Numbered from the stretch's first letter, positions 16,726-27,564 are shown. The stretch: DNA of 55,723 nucleotides from Parafannyhessea sp902761955 (GCA_902761955.1 CACWMM010000014.1:1-55723), one strand, 5' to 3'. A program made the numbers and translations. Notes: generated by a model from the sequence alone, not told the origin.

Positions 16726-16767
16726 GTTGCAAATGCAACTGATTGCATCGCATATCTGGCGTAGGCT
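16726..16767 (+). promoter_or_regulatory. Palindromic operator candidate and -10 upstream of hcp
   Basis: GTTGCAAATGCAAC (16726-16739) is a perfect 6+2+6 palindrome. A related half, TTGCATCGCATAT, follows. TAGGCT (16762-16767) is a possible -10. The arrangement suits a repressor or activator site controlling hcp, perhaps a redox or NO sensor, but it does not match the FNR-type TTGAT-N4-ATCAA pattern. Confidence 0.4.
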
Positions 16768-16818
16768 TCTCGTTGTCGAAAGTCGCGGCGGGGGCCGCGC
16801 GTCAGAGAGAGGTGCTTG

Positions 16819-18422
16819 ATGGATCCTAAGATGTTCTGCTACCAGTGTCAGGAGACCGCAGGCTGCAAGGGCTGCACGATTCGCGGCGTGTGCGGCAAGT
16901 CGCCGGAGGTCGCCGCCATGCAGGACCTTCTTGTCTACGTGACGAGGGGCCTGTCTGCCGTGACGAGCGCGCTGCGCGCGAAGGGCGAGTCCGTGTCGCG
17001 CGGCGTGAACAGCCTCGTCGCCACGAACATGTTCCACACCATCACGAACGCCAACTTCGACGAGGCCGCCATCCGCGAGCGCATCGCCAGGACGCTGAGC
17101 GTGAAGGCGTCGCTCCTCGCGCGCCTGGGCGACACGGACGGCCTGCCCGAGGCCGCGCTCTGGAGCGGCGAGGACGCGGACTTCGCGGCGAAGGCCGCCA
17201 CGGTCGGCGTGCTCGCGTGCGCGGACGAGGACGTGCGCAGCCTGCGCGAGCTCATCACCTACGGCGTGAAGGGCCTCTCCGCGTACACGGCGCACGCGAA
17301 CGCCCTGCTGAAGTACGACGAGTCCGTGGACGCGTTCATGCAGGAGGCCCTGGCGAAGACCCTGGACGACACGCTTGGCGTGGACGACCTCGTCGCGCTC
17401 ACCCTCGAGCTCGGCAAGCACGGCGTGGATGGCATGGCGCTTCTGGACGCCGCGAACACCGGCGCGTACGGCAGCCCGGAGGTAACGGAGGTCAGCATCG
17501 AGCCGCGCTCGAACCCCGGCATCCTCGTTTCCGGCCACGACCTGCGCGACCTGGAGATGCTGCTTGAGCAGACCAAGGGCACCGGCATCGACGTGTACAC
17601 CCACTCCGAGATGCTCCCCGCGAACTACTACCCCGCACTGAAGAAGTACGACAACCTCGTCGGCAACTACGGCAACGCGTGGTGGAAGCAGAACGAGGAG
17701 TTCGAGAGCTTCAACGGCCCGATCCTCATGACCACCAACTGCATCGTGCCCCCGCGCGACTCCTACAAGGGCCGCATGTTCACCACCGGCTCGGCGGGAT
17801 ACCCCGGCTGCACCCACATCGAGGCCAACGAGCAGGGCGAGAAGGACTTCTCGGCGCTGATCGAGCTCGCCCGCACCTGCGAGCCGCCCACCAAGATCGA
17901 GGAGGGCTCCATCGTGGGCGGCTTTGCCCACGACCAGGTCTTCGCCCTTGCCGACCAGGTGGTCGACGCCGTGAAGACCGGCAAGATCACCAAGTTCGTC
18001 GTGATGGCCGGCTGCGACGGCCGCGCGAAGAGCCGCAGCTACTACACGGACTTCGCCCGTGCGCTGCCCCAGAGCGTCGTCATCCTCACGGCCGGCTGCG
18101 CCAAGTACAAGTACAACAAGCTCGGCCTGGGCAACGTCCCCGGCACCGGCATCCCGCGCGTGCTTGACGCCGGCCAGTGCAACGACTCCTACTCGCTTGC
18201 GCTCATCGCGTTGAAGCTGAAGGAGATCTTCGGCCTGGACGATGTGAACGACCTGCCCCTGGCCTTCAACATCGCGTGGTACGAGCAGAAGGCAGTCATC
18301 GTTCTTCTCGCCCTTCTTGCCCTTGGCGTCAAGAACATCCACCTTGGGCCGACGCTGCCCGCAACTTCGGCATCGCCGGCATCACGAACGTGGACGACGA
18401 CCTGAAGATCCTGGTGGGGTAG
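16819..18422 (+). pseudogene. hcp: Hybrid-cluster protein (hydroxylamine/NO reductase), 3' deletion with frame change
   Basis: Hcp reduces hydroxylamine and nitric oxide using a hybrid Fe-S-O cluster plus a cubane cluster. The N-terminus has the cubane motif C-x2-C-x8-C-x5-C (CYQCQETAGCKGCTIRGVC). Later parts carry family hallmarks such as TTNCIVPP, GYPGCTHI and LTAGCAKYKYNKL. Near the end, GVKNIHLGPTLPA should run on through a stretch like FLSPNV...LVE to NFGIAGI. That stretch of about 12 residues is absent at about 18361-18363, and NFGIAGITNVDDDLKILVG continues in another frame to TAG 18422. The original frame ends at 18405 with a wrong tail. The missing stretch lies next to cluster-ligand regions. 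It is either a genuine inactivation or a sequence error, like the one in smpB. Confidence 0.85.
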
Positions 18423-18460
18423 AGGCCTGCCAAGGCACGTACCGACCAAAGGCATGACGA

Positions 18461-18502
18461 TCGGGCCCGGGCGATGCGTCCGGGCCCGAACCGCGTCTTT
18501 TG
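18461..18502 (+). terminator. hcp terminator
   Basis: TCGGGCCCGG (18461-18470) and CCGGGCCCGA (18480-18489) form a perfect 10-pair stem with a 9-base loop, followed after a few bases by TCTTTT. Confidence 0.75.
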
Positions 18503-18519
18503 TGTGGGAATGTCGTGTT

Positions 18520-18550
18520 TTGTGTCGAACACGCCACGGTGTTGTATACT
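18520..18550 (+). promoter_or_regulatory. Probable rplM-rpsI promoter
   Basis: TTGTGT (18520-18525) and TATACT (18545-18550) are separated by 19 bases. A leader of about 70 bases precedes the rplM start. The -10 is one of the best in the window, as expected for ribosomal protein genes. Confidence 0.6.
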
Positions 18551-18625
18551 TCTAAAGCTTTTCCACTGAGCCCCGTAATCTCACAGGAAAACGCGTTCTG
18601 TTTAGTAAGCACATGGAGGAGTCAA

Positions 18626-19066
18626 GTGAACAAGTCGACTCATTACGCCAAGAAGGGTGAGGTCCAGCGCAACTGGGTGCTCATCGACGCCGACGGCGCC
18701 ACCCTTGGCCGCCTCGCTACCAAGGCTGCCATGATCCTTCGTGGTAAGAACAAGCCCCAGTACACCCCCAACACCGACACGGGTGACTTCGTGGTGGTCA
18801 TCAACGCCGACAAGGTCCAGCTTACCGGCGTCAAGGCCGACCACAAGGAGTACTGGCGCTACTCCGGATGGCTGGGTGGCCTGAAGAAGGAGTCCTTCAA
18901 GGAGGCCATGGAGAAGCACCCCGAGCGTGTCGTCGAGCACGCCATCAAGGGCATGCTTCCCCACACGTCCCTCGGCCGCCAGCAGGCGACGAAGCTCAAG
19001 GTCTATGCTGGCCCCGAGCACCCGCACGCCGCTCAGAACCCCGTCAAGATCGATCTGGAGGCTTAA
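18626..19066 (+). CDS. rplM: 50S ribosomal protein L13
   Basis: L13 is an early-assembling large-subunit protein. The 146-residue product shows family signatures: NWVLIDADGATLGRLAT, RGKNKPQYTPNTDTGDFVVVINA, and MLPHTSLGRQQATKLKVYAGPEHPH. GTG 18626 is chosen because GGAGGA lies 5 bases upstream and it gives the standard MNKSTHYAKKGE N-terminus; the upstream in-frame extension is leader. rpsI starts 3 bases after the stop codon, the near-universal L13-S9 pair. Confidence 0.98.
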   Translation: MNKSTHYAKKGEVQRNWVLIDADGATLGRLATKAAMILRGKNKPQYTPNTDTGDFVVVINADKVQLTGVKADHKEYWRYSGWLGGLKKESFKEAMEKHPERVVEHAIKGMLPHTSLGRQQATKLKVYAGPEHPHAAQNPVKIDLEA

Positions 19067-19069
19067 CCG

Positions 19070-19465
19070 ATGGCTGACAACACCGCTGTTTACACCGGCA
19101 CCGGCCGTCGCAAGGAGGCAACCGCCCGCGTTCGCCTCGTTCCCGGCACCGGCAAGGTTACCGTCAATGGCCGTGACGCCCTCAACTACTTTGGCCGTCA
19201 GCAGCTCGTTGACAACGCACTCGCTCCGTTCCGCGTGACGGACACCGTTAACCGCTTCGACGTCCTCGCCAACTGCGATGGCGGCGGCATCAACGGCCAG
19301 TCCGGCGCACTCCGCCTGGGCATCGCTCGCGCCCTCCTCGAGGCTGGCGAGTACCGCGCCGACCTCAAGAAGGCCGGCTTCCTCACCCGTGACTCTCGCG
19401 CGGTCGAGCGCAAGAAGTACGGCCTGAAGAAGGCCCGCAAGCGCCCGCAGTTCTCCAAGCGCTAA
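19070..19465 (+). CDS. rpsI: 30S ribosomal protein S9
   Basis: S9 contacts the P-site tRNA with its C-terminal tail. The 131-residue protein has the family's TGRRKEATARVRLVPGTG opening, GGGINGQSGALRLGIARAL in the middle, and the basic tail KKYGLKKARKRPQFSKR ending in Lys-Arg that reaches the anticodon stem. It is cotranscribed with rplM and followed by an intrinsic terminator. Confidence 0.98.
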   Translation: MADNTAVYTGTGRRKEATARVRLVPGTGKVTVNGRDALNYFGRQQLVDNALAPFRVTDTVNRFDVLANCDGGGINGQSGALRLGIARALLEAGEYRADLKKAGFLTRDSRAVERKKYGLKKARKRPQFSKR

Positions 19466-19493
19466 GGCCCACTGGCTTTCAATGCACGTACGG

Positions 19494-19528
19494 AGGGCCT
19501 GTCGACTCTGGTCGGCAGGCCCTTTTTC
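19494..19528 (+). terminator. rplM-rpsI terminator
   Basis: AGGGCCTG and CAGGCCCT bracket a stem (19494-19523) with an inner CGAC/GTCG pairing and a TCTG loop; TTTTT follows. Confidence 0.9.
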
Positions 19529-19593
19529 GTTACAGTGTTAGCGTAGGCAACGGCGACCTCCGGGCGCCGCGTCTCACACGAGAGAGGTCTGCT

Positions 19594-20931
19594 ATGAAGT
19601 ACTTTGGTACGGACGGGTTCCGCGGCGTGGCCAACGAGGGGCTAGACGTCGAGCACGCGTACAAGATCGGCCGCTTCGTCGGCTGGCACTACGGCGCCCG
19701 CGTGGGCAAGAAGGCCCGCGTCATCCTGGGTAAGGACACGAGGCGCTCCAGCTACATGTTCGAGAGCGCTCTTGTCGCCGGGCTCGTCGCGTCCGGTGCG
19801 GACGCGTACATGCTCCACGTCATCCCGACGCCCGGCCTTGCGTACGAGACCGCGGACGGCGGCTTCGACTGCGGCATCATGATCACCGCGTCTCACAACC
19901 CCTACACGGACAACGGCATCAAGCTCGTGAACACCGAGGGCTACAAGATGGAGGAAGACGTCCTCGAGCAGATCGAGTCATACATCGACGGCGAGTTCGA
20001 CGTCCCCCTGGCCACGGGTGACGCCATTGGCTGCACCGTGGACTACATGCAGGGACGCAACCGCTACATAGCGCACCTCATCGCGTCGTGCGGCTTCAGC
20101 ATGCAGGGCGTGAAGGTCGGCCTCGACTGCGCGAACGGCGCGGCGTCCTCCGTCGCGCGTCCGGTGTTCGATGCCATGGGTGCCGAGACCCACGTGATCA
20201 ACAACGCCCCAAGCGGCTTCAACATCAACGTGGACTGCGGCAGCACCCACATCGAGAGGCTGCAGGACTTCGTGGTGAAGAACGGGCTCGACGTCGGCTT
20301 CGCCTACGACGGCGACGCGGACCGCTGCATCGCGGTGGACGAGCGCGGACACGTGGTCGACGGCGACCTCATCATGTACGTGTGCGGCGTCTACCTCGCG
20401 AAGCACGGCCGCCTCGCCAAGAACACCGTCGTCCCCACCGTCATGAGCAACTTCGGCTTCTTCAAGGCGCTCGACGCCGCGGGCATCGACCACGTCTCCA
20501 CGGCCGTCGGCGACAAGAACGTTTGGGCGTGCATGATGGAGAACGGCTACACGCTCGGCGGCGAGCAGTCCGGCCACATCATCTTCGGCGACCTTGAGAA
20601 GACCGGCGACGGCATCATGACGTCGCTGCGCGTGATGGAGGTCCTGCGCGCGGAGCGCGAGAAGCTCTCCGAGCTCACGCGTCCCGTCAAGCTGTACCCG
20701 CAGCTCCTCATCAACGTGCGCGTGCAGGACAAGGACGCCGTCATGGCCTCCGAGGACATCCAGGCAGCGGTCAGGCGCGCCGAGGAGTTCCTCGAGGGCA
20801 ACGGCCGCGTGCTCGTGCGCGCGTCCGGCACCGAGCCCCTCATCCGCGTGCTTGCGGAGGCGCCCACTGACGAGCTCTGCCAGAAGGCGGACGCGATCGT
20901 CATTGACGCGCTCGAGCCGTACAAGGAGTAG
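19594..20931 (+). CDS. glmM: Phosphoglucosamine mutase
   Basis: GlmM converts glucosamine-6-phosphate to glucosamine-1-phosphate on the way to UDP-GlcNAc for peptidoglycan. The 445-residue protein begins KYFGTDGFRGVAN and has the phosphoserine loop TASHNPYTDNGIK with Ser100 as the phosphorylated residue, the metal-binding loop DGDADRC near 240, the sugar-binding GGEQSGH, and the C-terminal phosphate loop RASGTEPLIRV. GAGAGAGG precedes ATG 19594. Its neighbour glmS makes the substrate, so the two form a pathway pair separated by a hairpin. Confidence 0.97.
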   Translation: MKYFGTDGFRGVANEGLDVEHAYKIGRFVGWHYGARVGKKARVILGKDTRRSSYMFESALVAGLVASGADAYMLHVIPTPGLAYETADGGFDCGIMITASHNPYTDNGIKLVNTEGYKMEEDVLEQIESYIDGEFDVPLATGDAIGCTVDYMQGRNRYIAHLIASCGFSMQGVKVGLDCANGAASSVARPVFDAMGAETHVINNAPSGFNINVDCGSTHIERLQDFVVKNGLDVGFAYDGDADRCIAVDERGHVVDGDLIMYVCGVYLAKHGRLAKNTVVPTVMSNFGFFKALDAAGIDHVSTAVGDKNVWACMMENGYTLGGEQSGHIIFGDLEKTGDGIMTSLRVMEVLRAEREKLSELTRPVKLYPQLLINVRVQDKDAVMASEDIQAAVRRAEEFLEGNGRVLVRASGTEPLIRVLAEAPTDELCQKADAIVIDALEPYKE

Positions 20932-20967
20932 CGACAGGAAAAATACCTGCGTGTTTACGCGGGCGAG

Positions 20968-21006
20968 AAGGGCAGGCGGCTCCGGTTGGGGCCGTCTGCC
21001 CTTTTC
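20968..21006 (+). terminator. glmM terminator
   Basis: AAGGGCAG (from 20968) pairs with CTGCCCTT (to about 21003), with an inner GGCTCC/GGGGCC stem and a GGTT loop, followed by TTC. The recurrent motif GGGCGAGAAG (20961-20970) overlaps the left arm. Confidence 0.75.
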
Positions 21007-21114
21007 GTGCGCGCGTTTCCAACTCATGGCCTGCGGGTTTGGCCGCCGTGTCTTTTGTGGGTGCCGCCCGGCGCCGGCTTCAAGTGCTGGTACCATGGAC
21101 TCCTAACTATGGAC

Positions 21115-21138
21115 GTATGCTGCGCCTCGGGCGCATAC
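21115..21138 (+). promoter_or_regulatory. Hairpin directly before the glmS ribosome binding site
   Basis: GTATGC (21115-21120) and GCGCATAC (21131-21138) can form a short stem ending 2 bases before AGGAGG. It could modulate translation start. I see no glmS ribozyme. Confidence 0.35.
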
Positions 21139-21153
21139 ACAGGAGGTAACCAA

Positions 21154-23001
<1,848 letters not shown>

Positions 23002-23004
23002 GCC

Positions 23005-23571
23005 GTGGCGCGCGTTGGCATAGGCGTGGACATGCTCGAGATCGCAAGGATGGAGCGCGCCCTGAAGAGGCACCCCAGCTTTGCGGCGCGGGTGTTCACG
23101 GACGACGAGCGCGCGTACTGCGACTCGACGGCGCGCCCCGCCGAGCACTACGCCGCGCGCTTTGCCGCGCGCGAGGCCGTGGTGAAGGCGCTGGGCACGG
23201 GCTTCTCGGGGGGCATCGGCATGCGGGATGTCTCGGTGGGACGAGACGTGCACGGCAGGCCGGTCGCCATCCTCTCGGGACGCGCGGCCGAGGCGGCCCA
23301 CGAGCGCGGCATTGACGAGGTCGTGCTGTCGCTCTCGCGCACGCACGACGTTGCGGTGGCGAATGCCGTCGCCATGACGGACGACGTCCGTCCGCATGCG
23401 GACGAGGGTCCGGACCCGAAGAAGGAGTTCCAGGCCTCGTTCAGGGAGGCAAAGTCGATAATCGACGAGCTCGAGCGGCTCCAGGACGGCATAATGGATA
23501 CGCTTGGAGACGATGGTCCCGCGGAGCCCCGGGAAGACGAGCTTCCGCTCGAGGGCTCGATGGGAGAGTGA
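23005..23571 (+). CDS. acpS: Holo-[acyl-carrier-protein] synthase with C-terminal extension
   Basis: AcpS transfers 4'-phosphopantetheine from CoA to acyl carrier protein. The core is clear: VGIGVDMLEIARMERAL with the metal-binding Asp, and ARFAAREAVVKALGTG with the catalytic Glu. It is 188 residues long against about 120-130 for the family. The last ~65 residues (after AVANAVAMT) contain a probable helix FREAKSIIDELERLQDGIMD flanked by acidic linkers, with no known counterpart. GTG 23005 lies 4 bases after glmS. The tail runs to 8 bases before nnrD. Confidence 0.9.
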   Translation: MARVGIGVDMLEIARMERALKRHPSFAARVFTDDERAYCDSTARPAEHYAARFAAREAVVKALGTGFSGGIGMRDVSVGRDVHGRPVAILSGRAAEAAHERGIDEVVLSLSRTHDVAVANAVAMTDDVRPHADEGPDPKKEFQASFREAKSIIDELERLQDGIMDTLGDDGPAEPREDELPLEGSMGE

Positions 23572-23578
23572 GGCGCAC

Positions 23579-25192
23579 ATGCAGCCAGTTCTGAACGTGG
23601 AAGACGTCAAGCGCGTCAAGGCCGGGCTCACGGAGGTGGGCGTCAGCATATCCGAGCTCATGCACCGGGCGGGCTCCGCGGCCGCGAGCGAGGTCGTCCG
23701 CATGGGCGACCTGGGAAGCGTCGCGGTCTTCTGTGGCCTGGGCAACAACGGCGGCGACGGCTGGGTCGCCGCGGAGGCGCTCCACGGCAAGGGCGTCGCC
23801 GTCACCGTCGTGAGCCCCGTCGAGCCGGACGACATCCAGGGCGACCTCGCGCGCGTCGTCGCTAAGAGCGCGCAGGCGGCCGGCGTCAGCATCCTGGTCG
23901 CCCCGCCGCGCGACAAGGTGGTCGAGCTTCTCTCCGGCACGGACGTCGTGGTGGACGCCATGCTGGGCACCGGCTTCCACGGCACGCCCCGGGCCCCGTT
24001 CGACATCTGGATCGCCTGCATCAACGCGTCCGGCGCGCGCGTGCTCTCCGTGGACGTGCCGAGCGGCCTTTCCGCCCAGACCGGCCTTGCGGACAGCGAG
24101 TGCGTGATCGCGGACACCACGGTGACCATGCTCGTGCTGAAGCCCGGCCTGCTTTCCGACAGCGGCCGCGACGCCTGCGGCGCCATCATCGTGGCGCCCC
24201 TGGCCGAGCAGACGGAGCGCCTGACCATAGAGGCGGACCCCGTGGCATGGCGCGCGGACCTGGATGACTACGTGGACGTGCTCGAGCCGGCCTCGAACGC
24301 CGTCGACAAGTTCTCGCGCGGGTCCGTGCTGGTGGTTGGCGGCTCGACGCGCTTCGTGGGCGCGCCCATGATGGCGGCCATGGCGGCGGCGCGCGCCGGC
24401 GCCGGCTACGTGACGCTTGCCGTGCCCGAGCCCGTGGCGCCCATCATCCAGGCGCGCATGATGGAGATTCCCGTGCTGGCGCTGCCGGCGGGCAGGGACG
24501 GCACGTTCTCGAGCGAGGCCATCCAGCTCGTGGCGGAGCTGGCCGAGAAGCGCACGGCGACCTTGGTCGGCCCCGGCATGCGGGTGAGCTCTGGTACCGT
24601 GGGCGTGGTGTCGAGGCTCCTGGAGACGAAGGTTCCCCTGGTGGTCGACGCGGATGGCCTGAACTGCATTTCTCGCCTGACGTCGAACAGGGCCGACGAG
24701 TTCCCGGAGCTGCTGCGCCGCGCGGCGCCGCTCGTGCTGACGCCGCACCGCAGGGAGCTTGGCCGCCTGGTTGGTCTGGAGGACACGCCGCCCGCGTCGC
24801 TCACCGCGGCCATGGAGGCAGCGCGCCGCATCGTGTGGGCGGACGGCGGCTCCGAGCTGACCGTCGTCGCGAAGGGCTCTGCCACGGCCTGCGTGGGCGT
24901 GGACGTCGCCGTGCTGCCGAAGCCCGGCCCTGCCGCCTTGGCGACCGCCGGGTCCGGGGACGTGCTTGGGGGCGTGATCGCGGCGTTTCTCGCCCGGTCG
25001 AACGTGGACAACGAGGACATTCCCGTGCTGTGCTCGCTTGCGTGCGAGGTGCACGGGTACGCGGGGTCCATCGCCGCGGAGCGCTTTGGGTCTCGCGGCG
25101 CGATGGCACGCGACATTATCGATGCGCTGGGGCTTGCCGAGGACGCTCTTGAGGAGCAGATGGCCTTCCCCGACTCCGGCGGAGCGGAATAG
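23579..25192 (+). CDS. nnrD: Bifunctional NAD(P)H-hydrate epimerase / ADP-dependent dehydratase
   Basis: This enzyme repairs hydrated NADH and NADPH. The N-terminal epimerase half (NnrE/YjeF_N, residues 1-215) shows FCGLGNNGGDGWVAA and VDAMLGTGFHG. The C-terminal dehydratase half (NnrD, carbohydrate-kinase-like) shows VVGGSTRFVGAP, LVVDADGLNCI, LTPHRRELGRL and ATAGSGDVLGG. The 537-residue length is normal for the fused form. ATG 23579 (MQPVLNVEDVKRV) is chosen from the family N-terminus. It lies in a tight series acpS-nnrD-alr with gaps of 7 and 11 bases. Confidence 0.95.
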   Translation: MQPVLNVEDVKRVKAGLTEVGVSISELMHRAGSAAASEVVRMGDLGSVAVFCGLGNNGGDGWVAAEALHGKGVAVTVVSPVEPDDIQGDLARVVAKSAQAAGVSILVAPPRDKVVELLSGTDVVVDAMLGTGFHGTPRAPFDIWIACINASGARVLSVDVPSGLSAQTGLADSECVIADTTVTMLVLKPGLLSDSGRDACGAIIVAPLAEQTERLTIEADPVAWRADLDDYVDVLEPASNAVDKFSRGSVLVVGGSTRFVGAPMMAAMAAARAGAGYVTLAVPEPVAPIIQARMMEIPVLALPAGRDGTFSSEAIQLVAELAEKRTATLVGPGMRVSSGTVGVVSRLLETKVPLVVDADGLNCISRLTSNRADEFPELLRRAAPLVLTPHRRELGRLVGLEDTPPASLTAAMEAARRIVWADGGSELTVVAKGSATACVGVDVAVLPKPGPAALATAGSGDVLGGVIAAFLARSNVDNEDIPVLCSLACEVHGYAGSIAAERFGSRGAMARDIIDALGLAEDALEEQMAFPDSGGAE

Positions 25193-25203
25193 GTGGAGGA
25201 CAG

Positions 25204-26361
25204 ATGCCAGTTACGTATCCCAAGAACAGGTGGGCGTGGGTCGAGGTGAGCCTTGCGGCCATCCGCAAGAACACGAGGGCGTTCAAGGCGCTTTTGGAGC
25301 CGGGCGTCAAGATGATGTGCGCCGTGAAGGCGGACGCGTACGGCCACGGCGCCGTGGAGTGCGCGAAGGTCATGCGCCAGGCCGGCGCGGACCAGTTTGC
25401 CGTCGCGACGGTGGACGAGGGCATCGAGCTGCGCCGCGGTGGCATCTCGGAGCCGATCCTGATGCTGAACGAGTCGCCGCTGGAGAGCCTGGACGACCTT
25501 CTGGAGTACGACATCATGCCGGCGGTGTACGACAGCGACTTCGCGCTCGCGTACGGCGAGCGTGCCGTGGCGCTGGGCAAGGTGGGCCGCTACCATCTGG
25601 CCGTCGACACCGGCATGTCGCGCATAGGCGTGATGCCGGAGGACGCCGTCGAGTTTCGCCACATGATCGACTTCCACCGCGGCCTGGAGTGCGCCGGCAC
25701 GTTCACGCACTTTGCCACGGCGGACGTGATTGGCGACTGGGACTTCAAGCAGCAGGCCCAGCGCTTTGCGGACACGGTGGGCGCGCTGAGGCAGGCCGGG
25801 CTCGAGGTGGGGCTCGCGCACTGCGACAACACGCCGGGCACCGTGCTGCACCCGGAGCACCACTACGACATGTGCCGCGTGGGCATTGGCCTGTACGGCC
25901 TGCAGCCTGCGGAGACGACGGCGCCGCGCATTAGCCTCACGCCTGCGATGAGCGTGCGCGGACGCGTGACGCGCGTGGCGAACCCCGCCGTGGGCGAGGG
26001 CGTGGGCTACGGCCTGACGTATCGCGTGCCGAAGCCGAGCATCCAGATCGCGACCGTGCCCATAGGGTACGCGGACGGCCTCGCGCGCAGCCTCTCGAAC
26101 AACATGGACGTTATCGTGAACGGGGCGCGCGCCCGCCAGGTGGGTCGCATCTGCATGGACCAGTTCATGTTTGCGGTGGACGTCAACAGCGTGCGCGCGT
26201 ACAAGCCCGCGCAGCCGGTGCAGCGCGGCGACATCGTGACGATCATGGGCCGCGACGGCGACGAGGAGATCACGGCAGACGAGCTCGCCGCGCGCCGCGA
26301 CACGATCAACTACGAGGTTGTCTGCAACTTCAGCGAGCGCCTCGACAGGATCTACGTCTAG
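25204..26361 (+). CDS. alr: Alanine racemase
   Basis: Alr is a PLP enzyme that makes D-alanine for peptidoglycan. The 385-residue protein has the PLP lysine Lys42 in AVKADAYGHG and the second catalytic base Tyr269 in GVGYGLTYR, with the substrate-binding GRICMDQFMF further on. GGTGGAGGACAG precedes ATG 25204. It ends 9 bases before the uracil-DNA glycosylase gene, so one transcript from glmS to tsaD is plausible. Confidence 0.97.
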   Translation: MPVTYPKNRWAWVEVSLAAIRKNTRAFKALLEPGVKMMCAVKADAYGHGAVECAKVMRQAGADQFAVATVDEGIELRRGGISEPILMLNESPLESLDDLLEYDIMPAVYDSDFALAYGERAVALGKVGRYHLAVDTGMSRIGVMPEDAVEFRHMIDFHRGLECAGTFTHFATADVIGDWDFKQQAQRFADTVGALRQAGLEVGLAHCDNTPGTVLHPEHHYDMCRVGIGLYGLQPAETTAPRISLTPAMSVRGRVTRVANPAVGEGVGYGLTYRVPKPSIQIATVPIGYADGLARSLSNNMDVIVNGARARQVGRICMDQFMFAVDVNSVRAYKPAQPVQRGDIVTIMGRDGDEEITADELAARRDTINYEVVCNFSERLDRIYV

Positions 26362-26370
26362 GGGGCGCGT

Positions 26371-27006
26371 ATGCCGGTCATGCGGATTCCCGGCCACGAG
26401 CACCAGCGGCCGAAAGAGGTGTCTCTGCAGGAGATAAGGGACGTGCTGGGCGACTGCCGCCTGTGCCCCTTGGCCCAGACCCGCACGAACATCGTGTTTG
26501 GCGTGGGCGACCCGCACGCTCGCGTCATGTTCATAGGCGAGGGGCCGGGCAGAAACGAGGACCTGCAGGGCGAGCCGTTCGTGGGCGCGGCAGGCCACAA
26601 CCTGGACTCGCTCCTCTCGCTCGCGGGGCTCACGCGCGACCAGGTGTACATCGCGAACGTAATCAAGTGCCGTCCGCCCTCAAACCGCAACCCGCGCCCG
26701 GAGGAGATAGAGGCGTGCTCGCCGTTTCTGCGCGAGCAGATCCGAAGCGTGTGGCCGGACGTCCTGGTGTGCCTGGGCAACTTCGCCACGCAGTTCGTGC
26801 TGCGCACGGACAAGGGCGTCACGCACCTGCGCGGGCACGTGTACCAGACGGGGCACTTCGCGGTGGTGCCCACGTTCCACCCCGCGGCATGCCTGTACCA
26901 CGAGCAATGGCAGCCGCTTCTGCAGCAGGACATCGCAATGGTGGGCGCGTGGCTGCGGGAGCATCCCGCGGCGCAGGTGGGTACCGACGCCGGAAGTAAG
27001 GAGTGA
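26371..27006 (+). CDS. Type-4 uracil-DNA glycosylase (4Fe-4S)
   Basis: The enzyme removes uracil from DNA to start base-excision repair. The 211-residue protein has the family's four cluster cysteines Cys29, Cys32, Cys100 and Cys116, the active-site motif GEGPGRNED, and the DNA-contact motif FHPAACLY. This is the Fe-S UDG-A type common in actinobacteria. Its TGA stop lies 2 bases before the tsaE start, so translation is probably coupled. Confidence 0.92.
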   Translation: MPVMRIPGHEHQRPKEVSLQEIRDVLGDCRLCPLAQTRTNIVFGVGDPHARVMFIGEGPGRNEDLQGEPFVGAAGHNLDSLLSLAGLTRDQVYIANVIKCRPPSNRNPRPEEIEACSPFLREQIRSVWPDVLVCLGNFATQFVLRTDKGVTHLRGHVYQTGHFAVVPTFHPAACLYHEQWQPLLQQDIAMVGAWLREHPAAQVGTDAGSKE

Positions 27007-27008
27007 CC

Positions 27009-27527
27009 ATGGGGCAGATTGCGGCAAGGCGCGGCAGGGGCGAGTTCTTCTCGACCTCCGCGGAAGAGACCATGGGCCTGGGCGAGGCGCTGGGGCGCGT
27101 GCTTGGCCCCACGGACGTGTTGGTGCTGACCGGTGACCTCGGCGCTGGAAAGACGCAGCTCACGAAGGGTGTCGCGCGCGGCATGGGCGTGACGGACGAC
27201 GTGACGAGCCCGACCTTTACCATCGAGATGGTCTACGAGGGCTCGCGCATGCCGCTGTACCACTTCGACCTGTACCGCCTGGACAGCGCCGACCAGCTGG
27301 AGGACACGGGGCTGTTCGACGTGCTCGGCGCAGACGGCCCGTGCCTCATCGAGTGGGGCGAGCAGTTCTCGCGTGAGATCGGCGACGACCGCGTGGACGT
27401 GTTCGTGTCGCGCCTGGACGGCGAGGTCGCTCCCGGCCAGGAGCCGCCGCGCGGCATCAGGCTCGTGCCGCGCAACGCCAGGGGAGAAGAGCTGCTCGAC
27501 CGGCTCGACGCCGAACTCGGTAACTGA
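27009..27527 (+). CDS. tsaE: tRNA t6A37 biosynthesis ATPase TsaE
   Basis: TsaE is the small ATPase that drives the TsaB-TsaD complex in making N6-threonylcarbamoyladenosine at tRNA position 37. The 172-residue protein has Walker A TGDLGAGKT, the family motif TSPTFTIEMVYE, and the conserved HFDLYRL and EWGE(Q)F. ATG 27009 is chosen over GTG 27003 because AAGGAG lies 5 bases before it. The next gene encodes its partners in one chain. Confidence 0.95.
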   Translation: MGQIAARRGRGEFFSTSAEETMGLGEALGRVLGPTDVLVLTGDLGAGKTQLTKGVARGMGVTDDVTSPTFTIEMVYEGSRMPLYHFDLYRLDSADQLEDTGLFDVLGADGPCLIEWGEQFSREIGDDRVDVFVSRLDGEVAPGQEPPRGIRLVPRNARGEELLDRLDAELGN

Positions 27528-27564
27528 TTGACAAGGGGGCGAGACGCCCCGGGAAAGAGTGCAC

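Noticed and set aside
21007..21153. glmS ribozyme/riboswitch
   Set aside because: No conserved core resembling the ribozyme is visible, only a short hairpin before the ribosome binding site.
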